A stretch of 35,567 nt of DNA, taken from assembly GCA_903858685.1 (NCBI GenBank), contig CAIOJR010000227.1:1-35567 (forward strand). The letters are read 5' to 3'. Of the stretch, positions 1 to 8,002 are shown piece after piece. The notes below the pieces were generated by a model. It worked only from the letters and a program-made list of their open reading frames with translations, did not search any database and was not told the origin of the DNA. Source of the DNA: an uncultured Caulobacterales bacterium. Its GTDB lineage: Bacteria > Pseudomonadota > Alphaproteobacteria > Caulobacterales > Caulobacteraceae. Each line of letters starts with the position of its first letter. Within the stretch, counting starts at the first letter, position 1. Position numbers and translations under genes: made by a program.

Positions 1-133
1 AATTATCTGAAGGATTCGCCACCTTTAATCCGGTGGAGATCTCTCCTTGCGTTTTTTGCAGGCTCCCGATGGTCGTATTCAACACCTGAAGGGCGAGTTG
101 CGCCGAAAGGTTGTTGTTGATGCTCGTCGTCAT
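1..133 (-). CDS. Flagellin, N-terminal part (cut by window edge)
   Basis: The first 44 codons of a flagellin are visible; the rest lies beyond the left edge. The N-terminus starts MTTSINNNLSAQLALQVLN and continues with a segment containing STGLKVANPSDN. This is the conserved flagellin D0/D1 start, with the coiled-coil heptads and the S-[ST]-G-L-[KR]-V-N-[SP]-[AP]-D-[ND]-class motif. The ATG at 133 is preceded by a GAGGAA ribosome site. It would be exported by the flagellar type III system and polymerise into the filament. It is at least the second flagellin here, as the next full flagellin lies at 771-1613 on the same strand, matching the multi-flagellin clusters of Caulobacterales. Paralogue identity cannot be decided from 44 residues. 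Confidence 0.93.
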   Translation of the reverse strand, partial: MTTSINNNLSAQLALQVLNTTIGSLQKTQGEISTGLKVANPSDN

Positions 134-175
134 CGCGTTCCTCGACTTCGTCAGGGGGCGAGGTCGAAGAATCGC

Positions 176-198
176 TCCCGCCGGGTTTTCCGTCGGGA
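176..198 (-). promoter_or_regulatory. Hairpin in the flagellin leader
   Basis: An imperfect inverted repeat (TCCCG-A-CGG, loop, CCG-G-CGGGA, one mismatch) lies about 43-65 nt upstream of the flagellin ATG at 133. If it is transcribed, it would form a stem-loop in the 5' leader. In Caulobacter, FlbT acts on the 5' leader of flagellin mRNA, and an flbT gene is present at 7577-8002. The link to this hairpin is inference. Confidence 0.35.
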
Positions 199-266
199 AA
201 CGGTAGAGTTGCATTCGTAGACAGATCGTTAACTATAAACGCCTGCCGCGTTAACCATGAATAATT

Positions 267-605
267 TTACGCCTTGGAATTGAAAAGCGATCCTGCTGTG
301 TAATTCGGGTCGGCCGCGACGGACTGCGCGGCCTGATGCGGCACCTCCGTCAATACGGCGCCGGTAGCGCGATCCAACACTTTGAAAACAGTCACTAATT
401 GGTTCTCGCCGCGCTCGACGACAACCTTCGTGCTCGATTGATTGTCGTGTGAGCTTGTCGACGTGGACGCGCTGGCGCCATCCTGCTGCCCGGTGGAATT
501 GGGCTGAGTTGTCGCAGGCGGTTGCGCCGGTGCTAGAGCGGGCGCGGGCGCAGTTGCATTAGGATCGATTGCTGGCGAGGCGCCAGTTCCTATCGCCTGA
601 ATCAT
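267..605 (-). CDS. flaG: FlaG-family flagellar protein
   Basis: A 112-residue protein whose N-terminal two thirds is low-complexity and Ala/Pro/Gln/Ser/Thr-rich. The C-terminus carries the FlaG signature: a VERGENQLVTVFKVLDR segment followed by TGAVLTEVP (compare the family pattern V.kvvD..TgevirqiP). FlaG proteins lie next to flagellin genes and influence filament length; their exact role is poorly defined. The start at 605 is chosen because GGGGAGGA lies 7 nt upstream of the ATG. A longer frame reaching 689 would begin inside the leader and has no ribosome site. It sits between two flagellins on the same strand, the arrangement seen in Caulobacter-type clusters. Assignment rests on the short C-terminal motif and on context. 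Confidence 0.75.
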   Translation of the reverse strand: MIQAIGTGASPAIDPNATAPAPALAPAQPPATTQPNSTGQQDGASASTSTSSHDNQSSTKVVVERGENQLVTVFKVLDRATGAVLTEVPHQAAQSVAADPNYTAGSLFNSKA

Positions 606-679
606 CACCGTTCCTCCCCGGCGGTTCTGCCGAGGCCTCCGTGCTTGAGCGCCGCTATGTTCTTGCGGACGCCGGACCA

Positions 680-695
680 GTAGCAGCACTGCTAC
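680..695. promoter_or_regulatory. 16-bp palindrome upstream of flaG
   Basis: The arms GTAGCAG and CTGCTAC are perfect, around a 2-nt centre. The site is 75-90 nt upstream of the flaG ATG. Read on the minus strand it also contains TGG and GC spaced like sigma-54 -24/-12 elements (GG-N10-GC), but with a poor consensus. It could be an operator or a leader hairpin; the sequence does not decide. Confidence 0.35.
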
Positions 696-731
696 CAGAT
701 GTTCGTATACAAATTGTTTATATTTTTAAGT

Positions 732-762
732 AACGGCGCACCAATTGAATCGATGCGCCGTT
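732..762 (-). terminator. Stem-loop just after the flagellin stop
   Basis: A 9-bp perfect stem (AACGGCGCA / TGCGCCGTT) with a 13-nt loop starts 8 nt after the flagellin stop codon. On the minus strand it is followed by an AU-rich stretch rather than a clean T-run, so it may terminate or may stabilise the abundant flagellin mRNA at its 3' end. Confidence 0.6.
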
Positions 763-770
763 AATTTTGT

Positions 771-1613
771 TTACCGGAAGAGGCTCAAAAGAGCGCTCTT
801 TGAACTGTTAGCGATTTGAAGAACCTGGACACCAAGCTGTTGCTTGGTCTGAAGGGCCTGCAAATTCGCACTTTCCTTGGCTATGTCGGCATCAACAAGG
901 TTTCCGATGCCAGTATTGAGCGAATCCGACAGGGTGGAAATGAAGCTGGCCTGACTCGCCAATGCCGTCGAGGACGCGCCAAGGTTGGACACGGCCGTAT
1001 TTACATTGGTGATGGACGTGTTGATCTGGTTAAGGAGCTTGGTCGCCGCCGACACGGTGCTGAAGGAGGAACCTGCCGAGAATGTGATTCCCTTCGCGTT
1101 CGAACCTCCGGATTTTACATTGAGTACATTGGCCGAGACGCTCACAACCCCGCCACTGACATCGGCCAGGGCGCTGAGACTTGTGGCGCCGGACTTCAGC
1201 AGATTGACCCCGTTGAACGAGGCCGCATTCACTGTGCGGTTGATCTGACTGATCAGGTTGGAGACATCTGAGTTCAACTGGCTGCGGCTCGAAGAATCGA
1301 GGGACGCGTCCGTCGCCGAAGACACCTTGGTGCGTATCTGATTCAGAATATCTGACACCTGGGACGCCGCCGCGGTGGACAGGTCCACAACGGATTTTGT
1401 TCGGGTCAGGGACTCAGTCGCCGCCGCAAGGGAGGCCACGTCCGACCGCGAACGCTGGGCGATTGCCCAGACGGCTGGATTGTCGGTCGCACTATTGACC
1501 GCCAGGCCCGTGGAAACACGTGTTTGGACCACCTGCAACTGGGCGGATGTCGCATTCAGGTTGGACAGAGCGACCTGAGCGCTCACATTGGAATTAATCG
1601 AATTGGTAGCCAT
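771..1613 (-). CDS. Flagellin
   Basis: A complete 280-residue flagellin. The conserved N-terminal D0/D1 region (MATNSINSNVSAQVALSNL, then RVSTGLAVNSATDNPA) and C-terminal region (NLVDADIAKESANLQALQTK, ending SKSALLSLFR) are intact. The variable central domain is short (about residues 150-190), as in the ~270-280-residue alphaproteobacterial flagellins. The central region is Ser/Thr-rich, which would suit O-glycosylation by the FlmG-type enzyme encoded at 5537-7354. There is no signal peptide; export is by the flagellar type III system. A 3' hairpin follows at 732-762 and a candidate sigma-54 promoter lies about 72 nt upstream. The gene is one of at least two flagellins in the window. Confidence 0.97.
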   Translation of the reverse strand: MATNSINSNVSAQVALSNLNATSAQLQVVQTRVSTGLAVNSATDNPAVWAIAQRSRSDVASLAAATESLTRTKSVVDLSTAAASQVSDILNQIRTKVSSATDASLDSSSRSQLNSDVSNLISQINRTVNAASFNGVNLLKSGATSLSALADVSGGVVSVSANVLNVKSGGSNAKGITFSAGSSFSTVSAATKLLNQINTSITNVNTAVSNLGASSTALASQASFISTLSDSLNTGIGNLVDADIAKESANLQALQTKQQLGVQVLQIANSSKSALLSLFR

Positions 1614-1684
1614 CGGCTATGCCCCTCTTCAACAGGACCGCCGTCGTTTTGACTGGCGGAGGCGTTTTGCCCGTTGAAGTGGCA

Positions 1685-1700
1685 TGCATGTATGGCGCCA
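1685..1700 (-). promoter_or_regulatory. Candidate sigma-54 (-24/-12) promoter of flagellin
   Basis: Reading the minus strand, TGGCGC-N5-ATGCA gives the required GG-N10-GC spacing, with TGGC matching the -24 element and TGC the -12 element. It lies about 72 nt upstream of the flagellin start at 1613. Late flagellar genes of Caulobacter use sigma-54 with FlbD; no FlbD site was identified here. The match is imperfect at -12 (ATGC in place of TTGC). Confidence 0.45.
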
Positions 1701-1871
1701 CACCCTTTAGGTTTATTTCCCGGTGCAAATTCGGGGACTCGCCAAGACAATCCTGACGGTTCGCAAAACTTGTGGCCGGGCGGCATAAAATGCTCACCCG
1801 GCCAAATTTGCCACCTTAAGGGGTTATTTCAACCTAGTTCCAAGCGCTATTTGCAACATTTGGTTACAATT

Positions 1872-2675
1872 CTAACGCCCGGAGAACTTGGCTGGCCGCT
1901 TTTGAAGGAACGCTGTGACGCCCTCGACGAAATCATCGGTCTTGCCGGCAATGCGCTGGTTCAGGCGCTCCTGCTGAAGCTGCTCGGTCCAGCTATTGTC
2001 GAGCGAATCCCAGATCATTCGACGGATCATGCCAAGCGCTGATGGTCCCGCGGCCAGTTCCTTGGCGATGGTCAGGGCCGTGGACATCAGATCGGCGTCG
2101 GGAACGCAACGATTGATCAAGCCCCATTCCAGCGCCGTCTTGGCCGGCACCCGGTCGCCCAGCAAAGCCATCTCCATCGCCCTGGCCTTACCGATCAGGC
2201 GCGGCAGCATATAGGTTGAGCCGCCGTCGGGAACGAGGCCGATGCGACGAAACGCCTGGAGAAAATATGCGCTTTCGGCCGACACGACGATGTCGCCCAG
2301 AAGCGCCAGAGAGCATCCGACGCCTGCCGCCGCGCCGTTCACCGCCGTGACAATCGGAACGTCGCAGTCGCGCATCAGGGTGACCAGCGGATTGTAATGC
2401 AGTTCGAGGCTGCGGCCCGCGTCCGGCCGGCCGTCCGCATCCGAAACGCTGGTGGCGCCGCCGCCGCCAGACAGATTGGCGCCGGAGCAAAAGCCCCTGC
2501 CCTCTCCCGTCAGGACAATCGCGCGCGCCTTGATCTGGCCAAGCGCGACAGAGCGAAATGCGTGAGCCAGTTCTCCCGCCAGTTCGGTGCTGGCCGCGTT
2601 CATGGTCGAGGGATCGCACAGGGTGATGATCGCCACCCCGTCCTCGTTCGAAATCTTGATCTTTTGGTATTCCAC
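1872..2675 (-). CDS. Enoyl-CoA hydratase/isomerase family protein
   Basis: A crotonase-fold protein of 267 residues, the usual family length. The oxyanion-hole segments are present: RGFCSGANLSGG near residue 70 and VTAVNGAAAGVGCSLAL near residue 110. In place of the second catalytic Glu of hydratases there is Asp in GLVPDGGSTY, the pattern of PaaG-like and delta3-enoyl-CoA isomerases. An isomerase or an aromatic-ring epoxide isomerase is therefore as likely as a hydratase. The start is GTG at 2675, chosen for a GGGAGG site 5 nt after-spaced upstream; a longer frame to 2729 has no such site. It stands alone between flagellar and signalling genes, so the substrate is unknown. Confidence 0.88.
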   Translation of the reverse strand: MEYQKIKISNEDGVAIITLCDPSTMNAASTELAGELAHAFRSVALGQIKARAIVLTGEGRGFCSGANLSGGGGATSVSDADGRPDAGRSLELHYNPLVTLMRDCDVPIVTAVNGAAAGVGCSLALLGDIVVSAESAYFLQAFRRIGLVPDGGSTYMLPRLIGKARAMEMALLGDRVPAKTALEWGLINRCVPDADLMSTALTIAKELAAGPSALGMIRRMIWDSLDNSWTEQLQQERLNQRIAGKTDDFVEGVTAFLQKRPAKFSGR

Positions 2676-2783
2676 CGGATCCTCCCTTGGGTCTGACCGG
2701 TAGAATAGGCTCAGCACGCGCCGCGGCAACTCTGACCTAGCGGCAGCGTGAGCAATCAGATTGAGGTAGGAGCGCGCGCGGCC

Positions 2784-3836
2784 CTAAGCGGCAAGCGAGG
2801 TCTCTGCATTTGTGGTCTTGTTGCGCCCGTTGCGCTTGGATTCATATAGAGCCTTGTCCGCACGCTCGAGAGCTGCGGACGGCGACTCGCCGGGATGAAG
2901 CGTCGCCACGCCTGCGGACACCGTGACAATGCCGAGATCCTCGGCGGTGGACCGGCGCTTCAGCGAGCGGCTGGCGATTTCGTCGCGCAATGCGTCCAGC
3001 GCGGCGGACATGCTGCGCGCATCTTCGCCGGGGAACATCATCGCGAATTCTTCCCCGCCATAGCGCGCCGCCAGACGCGGATGAACGCTGCTGCGTCCGA
3101 TCAGGGTCGCGACATAGCGGATCACCTGATCGCCGGTCTGATGCCCCCAGGTGTCGTTGAAGCGCTTGAAATGATCAATGTCCAGAAGGGCGACGGAAAG
3201 CGGACGGCCGGTCGCGGCCGCGACTTCCACTTCCCGCGCCAGCGCTTCGTCAAAGGCCTTGCGATTGGCGAGGTTGGTGAGCGCGTCGGTCATGGCGTCG
3301 CGCCGCACCTGCTCCAGATGATCTCGCAGGCGCTTGACCTCGTCGGTCGACTGGCTCAGCCGCGCTTCGAGGGCGGAGTTTTCCTTCTGCACGCGGCGCG
3401 TGGACACGGTCAGCTTCTCGACGACCTGTCGAAGACTGGTCTGCTCAGAGGCCGAGGCCAGCTCGCGAGAAGCCCCTTCGAGCGTGCGGCCATATTCGTT
3501 CGTGCTCGACTGGGCGACCTGTATGGCCGCGCCGATGGCTTCCAGCTGACGCGTGAGCTGATCGCCTGCGTCGCGGATCTCCTCAGTCAGCCTCAGTCGC
3601 GGCAGGAATTGAAGGGCGATATCTTCGGCCATGGCGTCCGTCAGGTTTTCCCCCGCGGCAATCAGGCGGTGAAGTTCGCGACCAATGTCGCCCTGCGGAT
3701 CGCTCAATGCGTGCAGCCAGAGCTCGTAATTGAGCGGAGTCGGCCAGATCTTGTTCTGCTCCATCTGCTCAAGTGCACGCTTCGCCAGACGATACGCATC
3801 AACGCCCCGGATTGCGGCTTCAGTTTGAACAGCCAT
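2784..3836 (-). CDS. Diguanylate cyclase (GGDEF domain)
   Basis: A soluble protein of about 350 residues. The C-terminal half is a GGDEF domain with an intact active-site motif (RYGGEEFAMMFPGED) and the upstream DALTNLANRKAFDEAL and LLDIDHFKRFNDTWGHQTGD segments, so it should make c-di-GMP from two GTP. The N-terminal ~130 residues are alpha-helical and not assigned to a known sensor; a coiled coil (about residues 130-175) links the two. The usual RxxD inhibitory site five residues before GGEEF is absent (VHPR is there), so product inhibition through that site is not expected. There are no membrane segments. The ATG at 3836 has GAGTGG just upstream; a GTG at 3842 is the alternative. c-di-GMP could connect to the flagellar and holdfast genes here, but this is inference. 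Confidence 0.93.
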   Translation of the reverse strand: MAVQTEAAIRGVDAYRLAKRALEQMEQNKIWPTPLNYELWLHALSDPQGDIGRELHRLIAAGENLTDAMAEDIALQFLPRLRLTEEIRDAGDQLTRQLEAIGAAIQVAQSSTNEYGRTLEGASRELASASEQTSLRQVVEKLTVSTRRVQKENSALEARLSQSTDEVKRLRDHLEQVRRDAMTDALTNLANRKAFDEALAREVEVAAATGRPLSVALLDIDHFKRFNDTWGHQTGDQVIRYVATLIGRSSVHPRLAARYGGEEFAMMFPGEDARSMSAALDALRDEIASRSLKRRSTAEDLGIVTVSAGVATLHPGESPSAALERADKALYESKRNGRNKTTNAETSLAA

Positions 3837-4055
3837 ATCCACTCACACATGATCGAAGCCGCCACTGAGCGACTTACATTTTCGTGACAATAAGCACCAA
3901 GTGCCCAACGTAGGGTTAAAGGTCGTCGCGTCTTGCTAGGCTTGCGGGACGGGCGCATGATTATCTTCAACAACTGGCCTGACAGGCCGCCCATGATGCG
4001 CACATTCAGCCGCCTGCCTGAACAGAACCAGCGCCAGACCCGGGGAAGAAAGACC

Positions 4056-5513
4056 ATGAACGCTTCTGCAATCTCGCCCTCGCCGGACATCAAAATCCAG
4101 CTGAATGAGCTGCTTGGCCGGCAACGCGCGGCTCAGCTTCGCGACGGCGCGCCCCCAGCCCAGGTCCGGATCGACCGGATTGACCGCTGCATCGCCATGC
4201 TGGTGGACCACCGTCAGGACATTGAGTCTGCGCTGGACGCCGATTTCGGGGCGCGGTCCAGAGCCGCCACCGCCTTCACTGACGTCGCCAGCTCCATCGG
4301 CCCGCTCAAGCACGCTCGCGACCACCTGACAAGATGGATGCGCACCGAAAAGCGCTCCACAACCCCCAGCATTCTGGGCCTGTTCGGCGCCAAGGCGGAG
4401 GTGCGCTATCAGCCCAAGGGCGTGGTCGGCGTCATCAGTCCGTGGAACTTCCCCGTCAACCTGACCTTCGCGCCGCTGGCGGGCGTGCTGGCGGCGGGCA
4501 ACCGGGCCATGATCAAGCCGTCTGAAGTCACGCCCCACACCTCCGACCTGATGAAGGCCATGTTCCAGAAGGCTTTCTCACCAGAGGACATCGTCGTCGT
4601 GACGGGCGGGCCGGAGGTGGGACAGATCTTCACCAGCCTGGCCTTCGACCACATGATCTTTACCGGCGCCACCTCGATCGGCCGCCATGTCATGCGTGCA
4701 GCGGCCGAAAACCTTGTGCCCGTCACGCTGGAGCTTGGCGGCAAAAGCCCGGTGGTCATTGGCCGCTCGGCGGATATGGCGGTCGCCGCCGCGCGCATCA
4801 TGAACGGAAAGACCCTCAACGCCGGCCAGATCTGCCTTGCGCCAGACTATGTGCTCGCCCCGGCCGACCAGATGGACAGCTTTGTCAGCGCCGCCCGGAC
4901 CTCGGTGGCCAGGATGTTCCCCACCATCCGTGACAATCCCGACTACACAGCTGTGGTGGCGGATCGCCATTATGACCGCCTGATGGGCTATCTGGACGAT
5001 GCCCGCGCCAAGGGCGCCGAAATTGTGGAGATCAATCCCGCCGGGGAAGATCTGCGCCAGCAACCCCATCGCAAGATCGCCCCCACGCTGGTGTTGAACC
5101 CGACCGACGATATGAAGGTCATGCAGGAAGAGATCTTCGGGCCGATCCTGCCCGTGAAATCCTATAGCCGCGTCGATGAGGCGGTGGACTATATCAACGC
5201 CCATGATCGCCCGCTCGGCCTCTACTATTTCGGCGCAGATGATGCAGAGCGTGAGACCGTGCTGACCAAAACCACCTCTGGCGGGGTGTCGGTCAATGAT
5301 GTCGTGATGCATGTGGCTCAGGAAGACCTGCCGTTTGGCGGAGTCGGTCCAGCCGGCATGGGCGCCTATCACGGCTATGACGGGTTTCGCGAGTTCAGCC
5401 ACCGCCGCGCAGTGTTCCATCAGATGAAGAAGGACATCGGTCCGCTGGTCATGATGCGCCCGCCCTATGGCGCCGGCATCGCCAAATATCTGGCCGGTCA
5501 GATCAAGAAGTAG
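4056..5513 (+). CDS. Aldehyde dehydrogenase, coniferyl-aldehyde dehydrogenase type
   Basis: A NAD(P)-dependent aldehyde dehydrogenase of 485 residues. Visible motifs are the GVVGVISPWNFPVNLTF nucleotide-binding entry, FTGATSIGRHVM, the general-base segment LELGGKSPVVI and the catalytic cysteine in NAGQICLAPDYVL. The C-terminal segment LPFGGVGPAGMGAYHGYDGFREFSH is typical of the class 3-like/coniferyl aldehyde dehydrogenase subgroup, which also has the short N-terminus seen here. These enzymes oxidise aromatic or medium-chain aldehydes to acids. The ATG at 4056 is preferred; the frame is open further upstream to 3933, but that part does not look like the family. It is divergent from the diguanylate cyclase gene, with a 219-nt gap. 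Confidence 0.88.
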   Translation: MNASAISPSPDIKIQLNELLGRQRAAQLRDGAPPAQVRIDRIDRCIAMLVDHRQDIESALDADFGARSRAATAFTDVASSIGPLKHARDHLTRWMRTEKRSTTPSILGLFGAKAEVRYQPKGVVGVISPWNFPVNLTFAPLAGVLAAGNRAMIKPSEVTPHTSDLMKAMFQKAFSPEDIVVVTGGPEVGQIFTSLAFDHMIFTGATSIGRHVMRAAAENLVPVTLELGGKSPVVIGRSADMAVAAARIMNGKTLNAGQICLAPDYVLAPADQMDSFVSAARTSVARMFPTIRDNPDYTAVVADRHYDRLMGYLDDARAKGAEIVEINPAGEDLRQQPHRKIAPTLVLNPTDDMKVMQEEIFGPILPVKSYSRVDEAVDYINAHDRPLGLYYFGADDAERETVLTKTTSGGVSVNDVVMHVAQEDLPFGGVGPAGMGAYHGYDGFREFSHRRAVFHQMKKDIGPLVMMRPPYGAGIAKYLAGQIKK

Positions 5514-5526
5514 CGTTCCCGTTCAA

Positions 5527-5557
5527 ACCCGCCGGGTCACAGGCTGAACCGGCGGGT
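5527..5557. terminator. Bidirectional terminator hairpin
   Basis: A 9-bp perfect stem (ACCCGCCGG / CCGGCGGGT) with a 13-nt loop lies between the convergent aldehyde dehydrogenase and flmG genes. It overlaps the last flmG codons, whose stop lies in the loop. Reading out of the minus-strand side, GGGTTTG follows; there is no long T-run on either side. Confidence 0.5.
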
Positions 5558-7354
5558 GATATCCTGGGCCAGTGCGTTGATGGCGCTTGCCCACATGCCG
5601 CAGCCGTCCGCCACAAACACCCTCAGCTGCGGATACCAGGGCCACCCGGTCGTGCCCAGTTGCGGCCAGGCGCCCGGCAGCGAGACCAGACTGACCTCTG
5701 CGCCACAAGCAGCCGCGATATTGGTCGTGGCGTTCGCCGGGCCTGCGACCAGATCAAGCGCCACCGTCAAGGCCGCCAGTTCGTCCAGATCATCCTTCAA
5801 ATCCAGGCCCGGAGGGTTCCAGATACGGATGCCTTCGGCCGCAGCCGCCTCCAGTTCCAGCGCACAGTCGCCATATTGCAGATTGACCAGCGTCACGCCC
5901 TTCAGCCGCAGGACCGGTTCCCACCCGCCGAAGCCGGAAAAGAAGCGCGAACGGGCCGGGTCAATGACGAGACTTTTCCACAAGAGCCCGACCTTGGGCT
6001 GGTCGTCCACCTCGGCCAGCGCCTTGCGCCAATAGACAACGCGATCCGGATCGGGCTTCAGATAGGATCGGCGCGCTGGAAAGCTGGCGACGCTGTTGCG
6101 AAACTGGCGCAAAGGCGCAGCGCCCGGCGCCCAGTAGTCCAGCCCCTCGGTCCTGGCGTCCACAAATGGGGCGATCCGCACCGTCTGATGGCCCAGCCGT
6201 CCGGAACGATAGGCGCCGATCACCGCTTGTGGAAACGAGCGCTGCAACAGGCTGACCAGACGCGGCTCAGTCGCAACGAACAGGCCGCCCGCCGGCCCCA
6301 GAGCCTCGACCAGGTCCGGGATCATGGACGCAAACATGACCTCGTCCCCCAGCCCCTGCTCGCCCATGAGCAGGAGGCGCTTGCCGTCAAGAGGCGCGCC
6401 GGGCTCCCACAGGTCAGCTTCGATGGGATAGAGCGTCACGTCCGCAAAGGCAGGATCGCGGCGCGCTTCATAGGCTTGCCAGCCCGCCTCCATCTGTCCG
6501 TCGCCCAGCAGGGACAATGACAGGGCCAGCTCCATCATCGCCCGGTCGGTGACATTGCGCGCAATGCCCAGGGCGCGCCGCCCGTCCTCTATCGCGCCGG
6601 CGGCGTCGCCCATCAGCAGCTTCAGATTCGCCCGGTTATAGATCGCCTTGTCATATTCGGGGTCGAGCCGGACCGCCTCGTCGAAGAATATCATGCCGCG
6701 CTCCGCTTCGCCCATGGCGACCAGCACTGTGGCGAGATTGTTCCAAAGCACCGGCTGTGCCGGATCGCGGTTCAGATTGTCCTTCAGCAGTTCGACCGCA
6801 TCGGCATATTTCATCTGGTCACGCAGGGCGCAGCCAAGATTGTTCACAGCGTCCATATCGTCCGGATACCGGCCCAGATGCAGCCGAAACAGAGCTTCCG
6901 CCTGTTCAAACATCGCCAGATGAAAGGCGACCCGGCCCAGATCGCTGGCGATGCTCTCAGCGTCCGGATCGCGTTTCAAAACCTGCTCGAAACAGTGCAG
7001 GGCTGTGCTGAAGTCCCCGCCCTTTTCCCGCGCCGTGGCCATGATCCGCCAGGCCAGGGTCGATTCCGGGTCGTCCACCAGAACCTCAAGCGCCAGGGCC
7101 TCGACCCGCGACAGCACTCCGGGATCAACCGTGCGGCCATTGAGGGCGGCGATCGCCTGACGCAGCTTGTCACTTCGGGCGTCCACAGCCAGGGACGAAG
7201 CGGCGGCGGCCAGTCGAGATAAGGCCTTGGCGGACGTGGGGTCTTGCGCCGCATCCGCCGCCAAGGGCATGGCGGCGGGCTGCACGCGCGCCTCTGTCGG
7301 CTGAAACGTCAGGACCGGCGCATCCAGTAGCGTATCGGCAGGTTCAGGGCGCAT
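5537..7354 (-). CDS. flmG: FlmG-like flagellin glycosyltransferase (TPR + GT)
   Basis: A 605-residue cytosolic protein. An N-terminal low-complexity region (1-60) precedes an array of tetratricopeptide repeats (about residues 90-300, for example the DAVNNLGCALRDQMKYADAV and LWNNLATVLVAMGEAERGM units). A C-terminal glycosyltransferase domain follows (about 320-600), with LLLMGEQGLGDEVMFASM and LVAGPANATTNIAAACG. The TPR-plus-GT architecture and the place next to flbT-flaF match Caulobacter FlmG, whose TPR domain binds flagellin and whose GT domain transfers a nonulosonic acid to it. It is divergent from flbT with a CtrA box between them. The sugar-synthesis genes are not in the window. The start at 7354 lacks a strong ribosome site, so an internal ATG is possible. 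Confidence 0.8.
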   Translation of the reverse strand: MRPEPADTLLDAPVLTFQPTEARVQPAAMPLAADAAQDPTSAKALSRLAAAASSLAVDARSDKLRQAIAALNGRTVDPGVLSRVEALALEVLVDDPESTLAWRIMATAREKGGDFSTALHCFEQVLKRDPDAESIASDLGRVAFHLAMFEQAEALFRLHLGRYPDDMDAVNNLGCALRDQMKYADAVELLKDNLNRDPAQPVLWNNLATVLVAMGEAERGMIFFDEAVRLDPEYDKAIYNRANLKLLMGDAAGAIEDGRRALGIARNVTDRAMMELALSLSLLGDGQMEAGWQAYEARRDPAFADVTLYPIEADLWEPGAPLDGKRLLLMGEQGLGDEVMFASMIPDLVEALGPAGGLFVATEPRLVSLLQRSFPQAVIGAYRSGRLGHQTVRIAPFVDARTEGLDYWAPGAAPLRQFRNSVASFPARRSYLKPDPDRVVYWRKALAEVDDQPKVGLLWKSLVIDPARSRFFSGFGGWEPVLRLKGVTLVNLQYGDCALELEAAAAEGIRIWNPPGLDLKDDLDELAALTVALDLVAGPANATTNIAAACGAEVSLVSLPGAWPQLGTTGWPWYPQLRVFVADGCGMWASAINALAQDITRRFSL

Positions 7355-7401
7355 GGACAGTCGATTCTGTGAACATGGAGCGCAAGGCTGGCTGCGTCGC
7401 T

Positions 7402-7416
7402 TTAACGTCAGCTTAA
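7402..7416. promoter_or_regulatory. CtrA box between flmG and flbT
   Basis: TTAA-CGTCAGC-TTAA is a full match to the CtrA recognition pattern TTAA-N7-TTAA. It lies 48 nt upstream of the flmG start and 161 nt upstream of the flbT start, in the divergent gap. CtrA is the cell-cycle response regulator that activates flagellar genes in Caulobacterales. A second, degenerate half-site (TTAACCAT) follows at 7451-7458. Binding is predicted from the motif only. Confidence 0.65.
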
Positions 7417-7576
7417 TCCCAGCGACAGAGCGCCAAATGGCAAGCTAAGGTTAACCATACTTGTTTAGAAACACTTCAGGACGCAGGACTAGATTCGACA
7501 TCGTCCGTCCGCGCCTTCAACAATCACGCATCGCGATCGCCGGACGGCCCGCGCTGCAAGGGAATCTCAGAACGCC

Positions 7577-8002
7577 ATGCCCTTGAAATTGTCGCTGAAG
7601 CCTGGCGAGAAATTTGTTCTGAACGGGGCGGTCGTGCAAAACGGCGATCGCAGAACGACTTTGGTGTTGCAAAACAAGGCGTCTGTGCTGCGTGAAAAGG
7701 ACATCATGCAGTCGGAGGACGCCAACTCCCCCGCACGCCGCGTCTATTTCCCGGTCATGATGATGTATCTCGATGATCCGGGCTTTGACACATATTATGA
7801 GGAATTCGCGCTGAGATTAACGGAATTCATGGGGGTTATCAGTAATCCTGCCGTCCAGTCCCATTGCGTGCAAGCCTCAAAGCACGTTCTGGCGCGGGAA
7901 TATTATAAAGCCCTGATGTTGTGCCGTAAGCTTGTCGAATACGAAGACGAAAGGTTAGGGAATGTCGCTTCAGGCGTACAAAACGGCGGCTCAGCGGTCT
8001 GA
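7577..8002 (+). CDS. flbT: Flagellar biosynthesis repressor FlbT
   Basis: A 141-residue FlbT homologue. The start ([19 protein letters not shown]), the [11 protein letters not shown] segment and the [13 protein letters not shown] and [15 protein letters not shown] segments are characteristic of the family. FlbT is a post-transcriptional regulator that binds the 5' leader of flagellin mRNA and promotes its decay until the hook is complete. The last 41 nt overlap the start of flaF in another frame, so the two are translationally coupled. The usual antagonistic FlbT/FlaF pair is thus complete. A CtrA box lies upstream, shared with the divergent flmG. The ribosome site before the ATG is weak. Confidence 0.95.
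   Translation: MPLKLSLKPGEKFVLNGAVVQNGDRRTTLVLQNKASVLREKDIMQSEDANSPARRVYFPVMMMYLDDPGFDTYYEEFALRLTEFMGVISNPAVQSHCVQASKHVLAREYYKALMLCRKLVEYEDERLGNVASGVQNGGSAV

Noticed and set aside
251-265. Possible CtrA box upstream of the partial flagellin
   Set aside because: TTAA-N7-TAAT matches only one half of the consensus; it is also right at the flaG stop codon, so it is not reported as a site.
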